A model generated the notes under the pieces. The model made no database searches, was not told where the DNA came from, and saw nothing but the letters and a program-made list of their open reading frames with translations. From an uncultured Acidimicrobiales bacterium (GTDB lineage: Bacteria; Actinomycetota; Acidimicrobiia; Acidimicrobiales; SZUA-35), in NCBI GenBank assembly GCA_937997485.1, contig CALKTH010000151.1, forward strand, positions 1 through 32,926: DNA of 32,926 bases. Reading direction: 5' to 3'. Shown one piece after another: positions 25,383 to 32,926 of the stretch. Each line of letters opens with the position of its first letter. Within the stretch, counting starts at the first letter, position 1. A program made the translations under genes and the position numbers.

Positions 25383-26537
25383 TCAGCCGTCGGCAGCTGA
25401 TGTGTCGGGCGATGAGGTGGACGGAGCCACGATCGTGGTGCCCGGCGCCAGCGTGGTGGGTGGCGCAACTACGAACTCGACCCGCTCTTGGATCGCGGCC
25501 AGGACAGCGGTAGCCATCACATCACCACCCTGGCGGCTGAGATGGAAGCCGTCGGACTGGCGAGCGTCGAACGTCTCACCGTTTTCATCGGTGAGGAACG
25601 CTTCGTACTGGCCAGATCCACCGCTCATCACGTCTCGAGCATCCACGAAGTCCACGAACGGGAAGGCCTCGGCCTCGCTCCGATACATCTCGTTCAGCGC
25701 GTTCATACGATCGCCGTAGGCGGCGTCTCTTGCCGCAGGCTGGCCGACCCAGATCACACGTCGATTCGGATCGGCGGTGAGAAGCTGCATGACGCCGCGG
25801 ACTCGCGTCCGGTATTCGGCGTCCCAGCCCTCCTCGCCGAACTGGAAGATGTCGCCGTTGGCCAGCGTGATGCCCTGCGCATCGTTGGCTCCCATCACCA
25901 CGACCATGACGTCGGGTGCACTCGGGCCAGTGGCCACGTCATTGAGCTGGCGGGGCCAGTCGAAGAAGTCGGGACGGGTGAGGCCCGTGCTGGGGCGAGA
26001 ATCGAGCACGGCATGGACAACGGACGTCTCGGTCAGCATGCGAACGAGCGACTCGCCGAAGGTCTGACTCATGGAGTCACCGCCGACCCAGGTGGTGATG
26101 CGGTCATCGACTGAGGCCCGCAAGACCGGCGGGGCGGTCGTGGTTGTGGTGGGAGGAATCGTTGTGGCGGTCACGGCTTCAACCAGCTCATCATCGCCAG
26201 AGTCGGGAGTGTCAGACGTGGTGTCGCCTGCGGCCGCGGTCGGAAGCTCGAAGACGTCGTCGAACCGCTCGCGGCCGAGGGCGCGATCAGCGAGGTCACG
26301 AGGCTGATCGAAGAAGAAGGTGTCGGACACCCATGCGACGGGACGGAAGAGGGCAGCAGGCACCTTGGGCGTGGTCGATGGCTTGGTCTCCGCCTCGTGC
26401 AAGACAACGCCTGCGTTGAGAAGGAGGGCTACGAAGAGCCCGAACACGCCACCAAAGAGGATGTGGCCGACCGGCAGGGTCCCATGCGGCCGCGGGTTGC
26501 CGCGCCGATGCTGCTCTTCCTCGCGCATGTCGTGCAT
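25383..26537 (-). CDS. Membrane-anchored SGNH/DUF459-type hydrolase, partner of MBOAT
   Basis: The 384-residue product starts at ATG 26537, six bases after a GGGGAGG site. A short cytoplasmic tail, one transmembrane segment (about 24-46) and a Thr/Pro-rich extracellular linker (100-137) lead to the SGNH domain. This has GDSMS with Ser155, VMGANDA with Asn218, and DGFHLS with Asp329 and His332. A second Thr/Ser/Pro-rich tail ends the protein. The layout puts the active site outside the membrane. The adjacent MBOAT gene ends 18 bases upstream; MBOAT/SGNH pairs are known to O-acylate cell-surface glycans, with the MBOAT moving the acyl group across and the SGNH protein transferring or removing it. 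The glycan here is unknown. Confidence 0.86.
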   Translation of the reverse strand: MHDMREEEQHRRGNPRPHGTLPVGHILFGGVFGLFVALLLNAGVVLHEAETKPSTTPKVPAALFRPVAWVSDTFFFDQPRDLADRALGRERFDDVFELPTAAAGDTTSDTPDSGDDELVEAVTATTIPPTTTTTAPPVLRASVDDRITTWVGGDSMSQTFGESLVRMLTETSVVHAVLDSRPSTGLTRPDFFDWPRQLNDVATGPSAPDVMVVVMGANDAQGITLANGDIFQFGEEGWDAEYRTRVRGVMQLLTADPNRRVIWVGQPAARDAAYGDRMNALNEMYRSEAEAFPFVDFVDARDVMSGGSGQYEAFLTDENGETFDARQSDGFHLSRQGGDVMATAVLAAIQERVEFVVAPPTTLAPGTTIVAPSTSSPDTSAADG

Positions 26538-26555
26538 CCAACCCTCCCCTTTCAC

Positions 26556-28067
26556 CTAGAACCGGAAGTAGATGAAGGGCGCCACGCCCTCCGGACCGAG
26601 CACGTCGATCGCCAAGATCGCCAATCCGAACAGTAGGCCCTGCTGGAGCCAAGAAAGCCGACCCAGGGCCCGCTGGACGGCCTCGCCCACGCTCTCGTCG
26701 ATGAACTGGAACGCCAACGCACCGAACACCACGAGGAGCAGGAGCGGCGTGACCACGCCAGCTCCACCACTCCAGGTGCCGAGGCGGGCAAAGACGTCGA
26801 TTGCGTCGCCGAACGACGCTGCTCGGAAGAAGACCCAAGCGGCACACACGATATGGAAGGTGACGAGCCAGCGAGCAATCAGACGGAGCTCCGGCGGTAG
26901 GTCTTGGGCGAACGACGCTGGGCGCTCGGCGAAGATCTCGGAGAGGTACCGCTCTGCCGCGAGCACGCCGCCGTGGATGATGCCCCACACCACGAAGTTC
27001 CAAGCTGCTCCGTGCCACAGGCCGCCAAGAACCATCGTGAGCATGAGATTGCGGTAGGTGAAGAGCTGTCCCCGGCGATTGCCGCCAAGCGAGATGTAGA
27101 GGTAGTCCCGCAGCCAGCGCGACAAGGTCATGTGCCAGCGGCGCCAGAAGTCTTGAATGGAGAGCGAGCGGTAGGGCGCGTTGAAGTTCTGCGGGAATCG
27201 GAAGCCGAGAAGAAGGGCGACGCCAATGGCGATGTCGGTGTACCCGGAGAAGTCGGCGTAGATCTGGATCGCATAGGCGTAGATCCCGATCATGACTTCC
27301 CAGCCGCTGTGAGCGCCCGGGTTGGCGAAGACGTCGTCGACGATGGCGCTCGCGAGGTAGCTCGAGATCACAACCTTCTTGAACAGACCGGCCAGGATCA
27401 GGCGGATCGCCTCGGTGGAAGGGACGTAGCGAGGGTCCGGTGTCTTCCGGAGCTGCGGCGCGAACTCAGTGGCTCGCACGATTGGGCCGGCGACGAGCTG
27501 GGGAAAGAACGAGAGGTAGACGGCGAAGTCCCAGAAGGGCATGGGTTCGATGTCTCGCCGGCCGATGTCGATGACGTAGCTCATCGCCTGGAACGTGTAG
27601 AACGAGATGCCAACCGGAAGAGTGATCTCGGCGAGCGGGATGAGTCCGTCGAGGCCGGCCCCGCTCAGCCAGTTGGCGACTTGAACCGAGAAGAAGCCGT
27701 AGTACTTGAACAGCCCGAGCACGCCAAGGTTGAACGCGACGGCGCCCCGTACCCACCACACCGATGCTGGCACGCCGCGCCGAGTGGGCGCAGCGCCTCC
27801 GGCTTCCGCTGCGTCGTCTTCCTCCCATTGGAGGACATAGACCCGTTGGCCAAACACGAAGTTGGCCACAATCGAGCCAACGAGCAGGAGTCCGAGCCGG
27901 ACGTCGGGCCACTCGGTCCACGATGTCCATTCCGCCCACACGTAGAAGAAGAGGCTGGCGCCGACCATGAAGGCTCGCCACGCCTGCGGGTGGCGAGGAC
28001 GCAGCAACCAGTTGGTGGCGAACACCACCAGGAAGAAGACGGCGAACTCGAGGGTCGGGAAGAGCAT
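26556..28067 (-). CDS. MBOAT-family membrane O-acyltransferase (AlgI/PatB-like)
   Basis: The 503-residue polytopic protein begins MLFPTLEFAVFFLVVF at ATG 28067; earlier in-frame codons precede a non-coding-looking stretch. MBOAT landmarks are LPVGISFYTFQAMSYVID, FFPQLVAGPIVR, ADFSGYTDIAIG, FWRRWHMTLSRWLRDYLYI with His312, and GLWHGAAWNFVVWG with the catalytic His352. It would take acyl groups from a cytoplasmic donor and present them for transfer on the outer face. It shares an operon with the SGNH protein. The gene is divergent from the mycothiol dehydrogenase, with about 157 bases between starts. Confidence 0.92.
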   Translation of the reverse strand: MLFPTLEFAVFFLVVFATNWLLRPRHPQAWRAFMVGASLFFYVWAEWTSWTEWPDVRLGLLLVGSIVANFVFGQRVYVLQWEEDDAAEAGGAAPTRRGVPASVWWVRGAVAFNLGVLGLFKYYGFFSVQVANWLSGAGLDGLIPLAEITLPVGISFYTFQAMSYVIDIGRRDIEPMPFWDFAVYLSFFPQLVAGPIVRATEFAPQLRKTPDPRYVPSTEAIRLILAGLFKKVVISSYLASAIVDDVFANPGAHSGWEVMIGIYAYAIQIYADFSGYTDIAIGVALLLGFRFPQNFNAPYRSLSIQDFWRRWHMTLSRWLRDYLYISLGGNRRGQLFTYRNLMLTMVLGGLWHGAAWNFVVWGIIHGGVLAAERYLSEIFAERPASFAQDLPPELRLIARWLVTFHIVCAAWVFFRAASFGDAIDVFARLGTWSGGAGVVTPLLLLVVFGALAFQFIDESVGEAVQRALGRLSWLQQGLLFGLAILAIDVLGPEGVAPFIYFRF

Positions 28068-28224
28068 CGGACGCCCGAACCTAGTTGCGCTTCCCGGCGA
28101 GAACGGGGACGCACAGCCGGAGGGTTGACGACCGGTAGTGGACGTGCCGGTGACTGCGGACACTAAGGTTCGGGCTCGTCAACAACGGGCCCCTGGCCCT
28201 TCGGTTCATCAGGAGTACAACGTC

Positions 28225-29313
28225 ATGCCGCAGGAAGTACGTGGAGTCATCGCCAAGGCAAAGGGCGAGCCCGTCTCGGTCGAAACGATCGTGATCCCGG
28301 ATCCCATTGCCGGCGAGGCGGTTGTCGCCATTCAGGCCTGCGGTGTGTGCCACACCGACCTCCACTACCGGGAGGGCGGGATCAACGATGAGTTCCCGTT
28401 CCTCCTCGGTCATGAGGCAGCGGGCATTGTCGAGTCCGTTGGTGAGGGCGTGACCGAGGTTGAGCCCGGCGACTACGTGATTCTCAACTGGCGAGCCGTG
28501 TGCGGCGGGTCCTGCCGGGCCTGCGCGAAGGGCAAGCCTCAGTACTGCTTCGCCACCCACAACGCCACGCAGAAGATGACCCTGCTCGACGGCACCGAGC
28601 TCTCGCCGGCGCTCGGCATCGGCGCCTTCTGCGAGAAGACACTCGTGGCGGCCGGCCAGTGCACGAAGGTTGATCCCGCTGCCAAGCCCGAGGTCGCCGG
28701 CCTCCTGGGCTGTGGCGTCATGGCTGGCCTTGGAGCGGCCATGAACACCGGTGAAGTGAGCCGCGGCGACTCCGTCGCCGTGTTTGGTTGCGGCGGTGTG
28801 GGTGACGCGGCGCTTGAGGGCGCACGTCTTGCCGGAGCGTCAATCATCATCGCTGTCGACATCGATGACCAGAAGCTGGAGTGGGCCAAGGACTTTGGTG
28901 CCACGCACACCATCAACTCGACCAAGGAAGACGCCGTCGCTCGCATTCAAGAGCTGACCGGCGGCAACGGCGCCGATGTCACGATCGATGCGGTTGGTCG
29001 GCCCGAGACCTACAAGGCGGCCTTCTACGCCCGGGACTTGGCTGGCACGGCCGTGCTGGTTGGTGTGCCGACGCCGGACATGGAGCTCACTGTGCCGCTC
29101 ATCGATGTGTTCGGTCGGGGCGGTGCTCTCAAGAGCAGCTGGTATGGCGACTGCCTGCCCAGCCGGGACTTCCCGATGCTGATCGATCTTTATCTCCAAG
29201 GGCGTTTGAACCTGGAGGGCTTCGTGTCGGAGATCATCGACATTGATGGTGTCGAGGACGCGTTCCACAAGATGCACGAGGGCGGCGTCCTCCGTTCCGT
29301 GGTGAAGATGTAG
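28225..29313 (+). CDS. mscR: S-(hydroxymethyl)mycothiol dehydrogenase (mycothiol-dependent formaldehyde dehydrogenase)
   Basis: The 362-residue zinc-dependent medium-chain dehydrogenase is nearly colinear with mycobacterial AdhE2/Msc[41 protein letters not shown] and [47 protein letters not shown] and [16 protein letters not shown] follow. Catalytic zinc ligands are Cys42, His63 and Cys163. Structural zinc ligands are Cys93, 97, 100 and 108, with one extra residue between the first two (C-G-G-S-C) compared with the usual spacing. NAD binding is at GCGGVG (188-193). It oxidises the formaldehyde-mycothiol adduct to S-formylmycothiol. AGGAG lies 9 bases before ATG 28225. The metallo-beta-lactamase gene at 30659 may supply the next hydrolysis step. 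Confidence 0.93.
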   Translation: MPQEVRGVIAKAKGEPVSVETIVIPDPIAGEAVVAIQACGVCHTDLHYREGGINDEFPFLLGHEAAGIVESVGEGVTEVEPGDYVILNWRAVCGGSCRACAKGKPQYCFATHNATQKMTLLDGTELSPALGIGAFCEKTLVAAGQCTKVDPAAKPEVAGLLGCGVMAGLGAAMNTGEVSRGDSVAVFGCGGVGDAALEGARLAGASIIIAVDIDDQKLEWAKDFGATHTINSTKEDAVARIQELTGGNGADVTIDAVGRPETYKAAFYARDLAGTAVLVGVPTPDMELTVPLIDVFGRGGALKSSWYGDCLPSRDFPMLIDLYLQGRLNLEGFVSEIIDIDGVEDAFHKMHEGGVLRSVVKM

Positions 29314-29355
29314 CTCCTTCGCTGGCCGCCTCGGCCTGCTGTGTTCTGAGCGTTG

Positions 29356-29384
29356 GCGCCTCGATCCTTGCGGTCGGGGCGCCG
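29356..29384 (+). terminator. Terminator hairpin after mscR
   Basis: GGCGCCTCGA (29356-29365) pairs with TCGGGGCGCC (29375-29384) with one mismatch. TTTT follows at 29391-29394. It lies about 40 bases after the mscR stop. The 11 bases before it, CTGAGCGTTGG, also precede the hairpin at 20776. Confidence 0.65.
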
Positions 29385-29452
29385 GCGTCGTTTTGGTACG
29401 CGAGCCGTCGTTTCGGCGCGCAGGCGAGGCGGAGCATGGGAGGCTCGTGGCT

Positions 29453-29854
29453 ATGGCGAATCCGAACTTGTCTGAAACGTTGATCCACCTCGGCCTCGGG
29501 GCCACTGCAGTGCCCCAGCCCGCCTTCACTGGCAGTCCCGATTGGTACGCCGGGTATGGCGAGCGGCATGCGGACGATGGCGTGGAGGGCCGACTCGTCT
29601 CGATGCACACGTTCACCGAGTCATGGGAGGTGTGGGAGATGCATCCGAGCGGGAGCGAGGTGGTGCTCTGCACCGCTGGCACTGTCACGCTGGTGCAAGA
29701 GATTGATGGGGCGGAGATCGCCACCACGCTCGCACCGGGCGAATACGCCATCAATGAGCCGGGCACGTGGCACACCGCCGATGTCGCCGAAGGCGAATCG
29801 ACAACCTGCGTGTTCATCACCGCCGGCCTCGGTACCGACCACCGCCCTCGCTGA
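29453..29854 (+). CDS. Cupin-domain protein
   Basis: The product has 133 residues from ATG 29453. It has a single cupin barrel: SWEVWEMHPSGSEVVLCTAGTVTLVQEIDG forms the first motif with His and Glu, and GEYAINEPGTWHTADV forms the second with the metal-ligand His. The Cys in LCTAG is unusual at that strand. Small cupins of this kind bind or isomerise small ligands, or serve as sensors; no reaction is indicated. It follows the mscR terminator, so it probably has its own promoter in 29385-29452. Confidence 0.8.
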   Translation: MANPNLSETLIHLGLGATAVPQPAFTGSPDWYAGYGERHADDGVEGRLVSMHTFTESWEVWEMHPSGSEVVLCTAGTVTLVQEIDGAEIATTLAPGEYAINEPGTWHTADVAEGESTTCVFITAGLGTDHRPR

Positions 29855-29989
29855 CGCCCGAGTCCGCTGGGCAGCGCGGCGGTATGTCACATCGTTTGCC
29901 TACTATCAGCTCTCTCGGCGACTTCTGGTCCCCCACACACGATTCACGACGCACATCGCTCTTGTGCGCCACTCTGCGGGAAGACCACA

Positions 29990-30328
29990 ATGACCAGCAC
30001 CGACAGCAACCGAGTTCGACTCCACGCAGGGCTCTTGGAAGAGTTCAGCAACAGCGACACCGCCAACCTCCTCATGCAGAATCTCCCGTCCATCCCCCAA
30101 GATCAGGTCGCCACGAAGGACGACTTTCGCGGGCTGAGCAACGAGCTGCGAACGGAGATGGCCGACCTCCGCACCGAACTCAAGACCGAGATGGCCGACC
30201 TCCGCACGGACATGGCGGATCTACGAGGCGACCTCAAGAGTGAGATGGCGCAGAACCTCCGGCTAATCGTGGCCTCGCAGCTCGCCACCATGCTCATGCT
30301 CGGCGGCTGGGTCGCCGCCGTCACCTGA
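29990..30328 (+). CDS. Small coiled-coil protein with C-terminal membrane anchor
   Basis: The 112-residue product has three parts. Residues 1-45 are polar and carry QDQVATKDDFRGL. Residues 46-88 are a coiled coil built from near-identical units MADLRTEL, MADLRTDM and MADLRGDL, spaced 11, 7 and 11 residues. Residues about 91-110 (LIVASQLATMLMLGGWVAAV) form one membrane segment. Proteins with this plan (coiled coil plus tail anchor, DUF1640/CCDC90-like) are common and of unknown role. The internal DNA repeats (30155-30244) reflect the coiled-coil units. Confidence 0.75.
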   Translation: MTSTDSNRVRLHAGLLEEFSNSDTANLLMQNLPSIPQDQVATKDDFRGLSNELRTEMADLRTELKTEMADLRTDMADLRGDLKSEMAQNLRLIVASQLATMLMLGGWVAAVT

Positions 30329-30369
30329 GCGCGGCTGACGTCACCGCGGGCGATGCCGCCGACCAACAG

Positions 30370-30588
30370 ATGGACCGATGGAGCAACCTCCAGTTCGGAC
30401 CGCCGCTCTTCCAAACGGTCGCCACCTGGCTGATGGCAGCGTGGGCACTCGCCACGTTCATCGATCTCTTCATCGATCGCGAGTGGCTCACGATCGCCTG
30501 GTGGATCCTCTCGATCGTCATGTTGCCTGCGGTGATCGTGGGGCTCGCCGCACCGTTCGTCTACCGCCTGGCGGCGAAGCGAAGCTGA
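30370..30588 (+). CDS. Small two-helix membrane protein
   Basis: The 72-residue product has two hydrophobic segments, about residues 15-34 and 40-62, with the charged turn DLFIDREW between them and a basic end (RLAAKRS). It begins 41 bases after the coiled-coil gene on the same strand, so the two may be co-expressed. No family is recognised. Reading of the other frames in this stretch gives less protein-like sequence. Confidence 0.62.
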   Translation: MDRWSNLQFGPPLFQTVATWLMAAWALATFIDLFIDREWLTIAWWILSIVMLPAVIVGLAAPFVYRLAAKRS

Positions 30589-30658
30589 GCTCAGAGCCAG
30601 CGTGAACCTGGTGCCGAGAACGAGTGCATCCCTTGCCTTGCGGCACTACGTTGCCGGA

Positions 30659-31285
30659 ATGGCACGACTTGACCGAGTGATCACATCTGGCATCTTCAGC
30701 CTCGACGGCGGCGACTACGAAGTCGACAACAACGTGTGGATCGTGGGCGACGACCGGGAAGCCATCGTGCTTGACGCGGCGCACAACGCCGAAGCGATCA
30801 TGGAGGCGCTGGGCGGACGCACGCTCAAGGCCATTGTCAGCACACACGGTCACAACGATCACATCAACGCTGCGGCCGAGGTTGCGGATGCGACCGGTGC
30901 CCCGATCTACCTGCACCCGGATGACACGATGCTCTGGGAAGTGCAGTATCCGGACCGTCGAGTCGACAACACACTGGCCGACGGTCAAGTGATCGAAGTA
31001 GGCGGGGCCGAACTGACGGTGCTGCACACCCCCGGCCACTCCCCCGGCGGCTGCTGCCTTCACCTGCCGGAAGACGGCCTCCTCTTCAGTGGCGACACCC
31101 TCTTCAACGGCGGCCCGGGTGCCACCGGCCGGAGCTTCTCCAGCTACGACCTCATCCTCGACTCGATCGAACACAAGCTGTTCTCACTCCCCGAGCACAC
31201 GGTCGTGCACACCGGCCACGGCGACTCCACCAGCATTGCCGCCGAGTCCGCCAGCCTGCCGGAATGGCGTGCCCAGCAAAGCTGA
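30659..31285 (+). CDS. Metallo-beta-lactamase-fold hydrolase, candidate S-formylmycothiol hydrolase
   Basis: The 208-residue single-domain protein has STHGHNDH (His63, His65, Asp67, His68), TPGHSPGG (His127), LFSGDTLF (Asp146) and a final HTGHGDST. All ligands for a two-metal glyoxalase-II-type site are therefore present. Start ATG 30659 is chosen over an in-frame GTG at 30602 because the fold begins right after it. In mycobacteria an MBL-fold gene (Rv2260) is adjacent to the mycothiol dehydrogenase gene (Rv2259). Here the MBL gene lies 1.3 kb downstream of mscR, with three small genes between, so hydrolysis of a mycothiol thioester is a reasonable inference. Other thioester substrates are possible. 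Confidence 0.86.
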   Translation: MARLDRVITSGIFSLDGGDYEVDNNVWIVGDDREAIVLDAAHNAEAIMEALGGRTLKAIVSTHGHNDHINAAAEVADATGAPIYLHPDDTMLWEVQYPDRRVDNTLADGQVIEVGGAELTVLHTPGHSPGGCCLHLPEDGLLFSGDTLFNGGPGATGRSFSSYDLILDSIEHKLFSLPEHTVVHTGHGDSTSIAAESASLPEWRAQQS

Positions 31286-31291
31286 CCAGCG

Positions 31292-31332
31292 CCGCACAAC
31301 AACCCCTTCCACACCCTCCGCACAACAACCCC
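31292..31332. repeat. Short direct repeat downstream of the MBL gene
   Basis: CCGCACAACAACCCC occurs at 31292-31306 and again at 31318-31332, a 26-base period. The first copy begins seven bases after the MBL stop. Its function is unknown. Confidence 0.7.
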
Positions 31333-31357
31333 GCTGGGCGCCCCAGAATCTCAGGCC

Positions 31358-31382
31358 TGATGTACCTCTCAGGTACATCAGC
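31358..31382. promoter_or_regulatory. Perfect 25-base palindrome upstream of metY
   Basis: The arms CTGATGTACCT (31358-31368) and AGGTACATCAG (31372-31382) are perfect inverted repeats around a 3-base centre. The short centre and the place 77 bases before metY favour a protein-binding operator over a terminator, since no T-run follows and a 3-base loop is tight. It is unlike the TCAACA-N3-TGTTGA sites. The regulator is not in the window. Confidence 0.62.
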
Positions 31383-31458
31383 GCGGCAATTCTGCGAGTT
31401 GGATCGCGTCGTCGCTTGGGGGCGAGGGGCTGAGCCAGAGAAGTAGAGTCTCGGCCCT

Positions 31459-32754
31459 ATGGCAATCGAGCCCGACTTCCTTCGATTCGACACGCTGAGC
31501 CTGCATGCGGGCCAACGCCCCGAGCCCACCACGGGCGCTCGGGCGGTGCCGATCTACTACACGACGAGCTACACGTTCCCGGATACGGACGAGGCCGCAG
31601 CGCTGTTCAATCTCGAGGCGCCCGGCCACATTTACAGCCGGATCTCGAATCCCACCGTGGCGGTGCTCGAAGAGCGGTTGGCGGCACTCGATGGCGGTGT
31701 GGGCGCGGTCTGCACGGCGAGCGGCACGGCAGCGCTTCATCTTGCCGTGGCCACGCTGTTGAGCGCAGGCGATCACGTGGTGTGTTCGAAGAACATGTAC
31801 GGCGGCTCGCTCAACATGCTCCGCCACACGATGCCTCGCTTCGGCATCACCACGACGTTCGTCGATCCTCGAGATACCGATGCGTGGGCAGCGGCGATCC
31901 AACCGAATACGAAGATCCTGTTCGCTGAGACGCTGGGCAACCCAGGGATCGAGGTGCTCGACATTGAGGCGGTCGCCGATGTCGCACACGCTCACGACCT
32001 GCCCCTCATGATCGATTCGACGTTCTCCACGCCGTACCTGATCCGCCCAATCGAACACGGGGCAGACATCGTCATGCACTCGGTGACCAAGTTCCTTGGC
32101 GGTCACGGAGTTGCGCTCGGTGGAGCCCTGGTCGACGGCGGACGATTCGATTGGGAGAAGTCGGGTAAGTTCCCCACACTCACCGAGCCCTACGCCGGCT
32201 ACCACGGGATCGTCTTCACCGAGGAGTTCGGGCCGTCTGCCCTGGGCATGCGAGCCCGGGCCGAGGGCATGCGCGACTTCGGAGCTTCCATGAGCCCGCA
32301 GAACGCATTCACCCTGCTCCAGGGTGTCGAGACGCTGCCGCTACGGATGCAGCGCCACGTCAGCAACACCGACGCAGTCATCGACGCGCTGGTGGCGAAC
32401 GGCGCAGTGACATGGGTGAGCCACCCGAGAGTTGAGTCCCACCCCGATCACGAGCTGGCCAAGAAGCTCTACCCCAAGGGAGCAGGAGCGATTCTGAGCT
32501 TCGGCGTGAAGGGCGGTCGAGATGCAGGGCGCACGTTCATCGAGAACGTGCAGCTTGCGTCGCACCTGGCAAACGTCGGCGACGCAAAGACGTTGGTCAT
32601 CCATCCCGGTTCGACCACGCACGGGCAGCTCAGTCCGGAGGAGATGGAAGCGTCCGGCATCGGTGAGGACCTCATCCGTCTCTCTGTCGGCCTCGAAGAT
32701 CCACAGGACATCATCGAGGACCTTTCTCGAGCACTGAAGGCGAGCCAGCGATGA
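31459..32754 (+). CDS. metY: O-acetylhomoserine sulfhydrylase (O-acetylhomoserine aminocarboxypropyltransferase)
   Basis: The 431-residue product matches the usual MetY length. Landmarks of the Cys/Met-metabolism PLP family are YSRISNPT (59-66), [42 protein letters not shown] with Asp186, and [10 protein letters not shown] with the Schiff-base Lys211. The insertion after Lys211 ([25 protein letters not shown]) is typical of O-acetylhomoserine sulfhydrylases and not of cystathionine lyases or synthases. The enzyme makes homocysteine from O-acetylhomoserine and sulfide in the cytoplasm. It overlaps the next gene by ATGA at 32751-32754. A strong palindrome upstream may control it. Confidence 0.92.
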   Translation: MAIEPDFLRFDTLSLHAGQRPEPTTGARAVPIYYTTSYTFPDTDEAAALFNLEAPGHIYSRISNPTVAVLEERLAALDGGVGAVCTASGTAALHLAVATLLSAGDHVVCSKNMYGGSLNMLRHTMPRFGITTTFVDPRDTDAWAAAIQPNTKILFAETLGNPGIEVLDIEAVADVAHAHDLPLMIDSTFSTPYLIRPIEHGADIVMHSVTKFLGGHGVALGGALVDGGRFDWEKSGKFPTLTEPYAGYHGIVFTEEFGPSALGMRARAEGMRDFGASMSPQNAFTLLQGVETLPLRMQRHVSNTDAVIDALVANGAVTWVSHPRVESHPDHELAKKLYPKGAGAILSFGVKGGRDAGRTFIENVQLASHLANVGDAKTLVIHPGSTTHGQLSPEEMEASGIGEDLIRLSVGLEDPQDIIEDLSRALKASQR

Positions 32755-32926
32755 TCGTGCAGGTCGACGGGCACGAGGCCCACGCCGCAACTGGAGGGGT
32801 TGAGCCCAACGGTTCCGATCCGGTGATCGTGCTGATTCACGGCGCCGGCATGGACGCCACGGTGTGGCAACTCCAAACGCGCTACCTCGCCTACCGAGGC
32901 TTTCAGGCGATTGCGGTTGATCTTCC
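32751..32926 (+). CDS. Alpha/beta hydrolase, N-terminal fragment
   Basis: The gene starts at ATG 32751 within the metY stop (ATGA overlap) and runs off the window. The visible 58 residues include PVIVLIHGAGMDATVWQ and GFQAIAVDL, the first core strand with the oxyanion-hole HGAG turn and the next strand of an alpha/beta-hydrolase fold. The catalytic Ser, acid and His are beyond the window. The coupling suggests MetX (homoserine acetyltransferase), but the visible start looks like an ordinary esterase-type hydrolase and not MetX. Confidence 0.8.
   Translation, partial: MIVQVDGHEAHAATGGVEPNGSDPVIVLIHGAGMDATVWQLQTRYLAYRGFQAIAVDL

Noticed and set aside
26904..28166. Long plus-strand open frame antisense to the MBOAT gene
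   Set aside because: The MBOAT frame has clear membrane segments and catalytic His motifs; the opposite frame is charged, motif-free and a codon-bias artefact.
31286..31458. SAM riboswitch upstream of metY
   Set aside because: The interval is short and holds a direct repeat and a simple palindrome; no multi-stem SAM-I or SAM-II core could be recognised.
32751..32926. MetX (homoserine O-acetyltransferase) start
   Set aside because: The position after metY is suggestive, but the visible HGAGMDATVW strand-turn is that of general alpha/beta hydrolases and the MetX-type N-terminus is absent.

Overview
The window reads as chromosomal DNA of a high-G+C actinobacterium. The strongest marker is a mycothiol-dependent formaldehyde dehydrogenase (28225-29313), because mycothiol is an actinobacterial thiol. 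Other support comes from dense G/C-ending codons, Asp/Glu/Ala-rich lipoproteins with a Cys-Gly-Gly lipobox, and many ATGA stop/start overlaps. A marine or freshwater acidimicrobial relative would fit, but that placement is an impression and not a measurement. I saw no tRNA, rRNA, CRISPR array, transposase or prophage gene.

Layout. (1) 1-2233: the 3' end of a phytanoyl-CoA-dioxygenase-like gene, a tandem repeat with internal hairpins, and a convergent gene for a DUF4157 (eCIS-core) protein ending in an ADP-ribosyltransferase-like toxin domain. (2) 2436-7075: housekeeping and accessory genes, namely a PlsC-type acyltransferase, a HAD-Nudix fusion translationally coupled to a PLP lyase, a lipoprotein, a DUF1203 protein and a VOC protein. 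(3) 7092-22443: a nitrogen-heterocycle (purine/pyrimidine-type) catabolism and uptake region. On the minus strand it holds an M20 carbamoylase/allantoate-amidohydrolase-like enzyme, a short YgfK-like iron-sulfur protein, a nitrilase-type carbamoylase and a FAD-less xanthine-dehydrogenase-like protein, the last three joined by ATGA overlaps. Divergently, on the plus strand, lies a BMP-type nucleoside/purine ABC transporter (permease, permease, lipoprotein, ATPase). A PLP enzyme at 7092-8636 appears to share the same operator. (4) 22456-28067: a DUF402 protein, a membrane protein, a RIO-type kinase with an odd 5' end, and an MBOAT/SGNH acyl-transfer pair. (5) 28225-32926: the mycothiol dehydrogenase, a cupin, two small membrane or coiled-coil proteins, a metallo-beta-lactamase-fold hydrolase, MetY (O-acetylhomoserine sulfhydrylase) and the start of an alpha/beta hydrolase.

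How the parts work together. The transporter would import a purine, nucleoside or related ring compound. The Mo hydroxylase and the YgfK-like protein would exchange electrons with the ring, and the two amidohydrolases would remove carbamoyl groups from opened products. A 15-base palindrome, TCAACA-N3-TGTTGA, lies in front of ygfK, in the divergent transporter/M20 promoter and, imperfectly, in front of the PLP enzyme. This suggests one regulator controls the set. No cyclic amidohydrolase or regulator gene is present in the window, so the pathway is incomplete here.

Best candidates for something under-described: the operator-linked ring-catabolism set whose two redox proteins both lack their usual NAD-linked flavin domains, and the orphan DUF4157-ADP-ribosyltransferase toxin.
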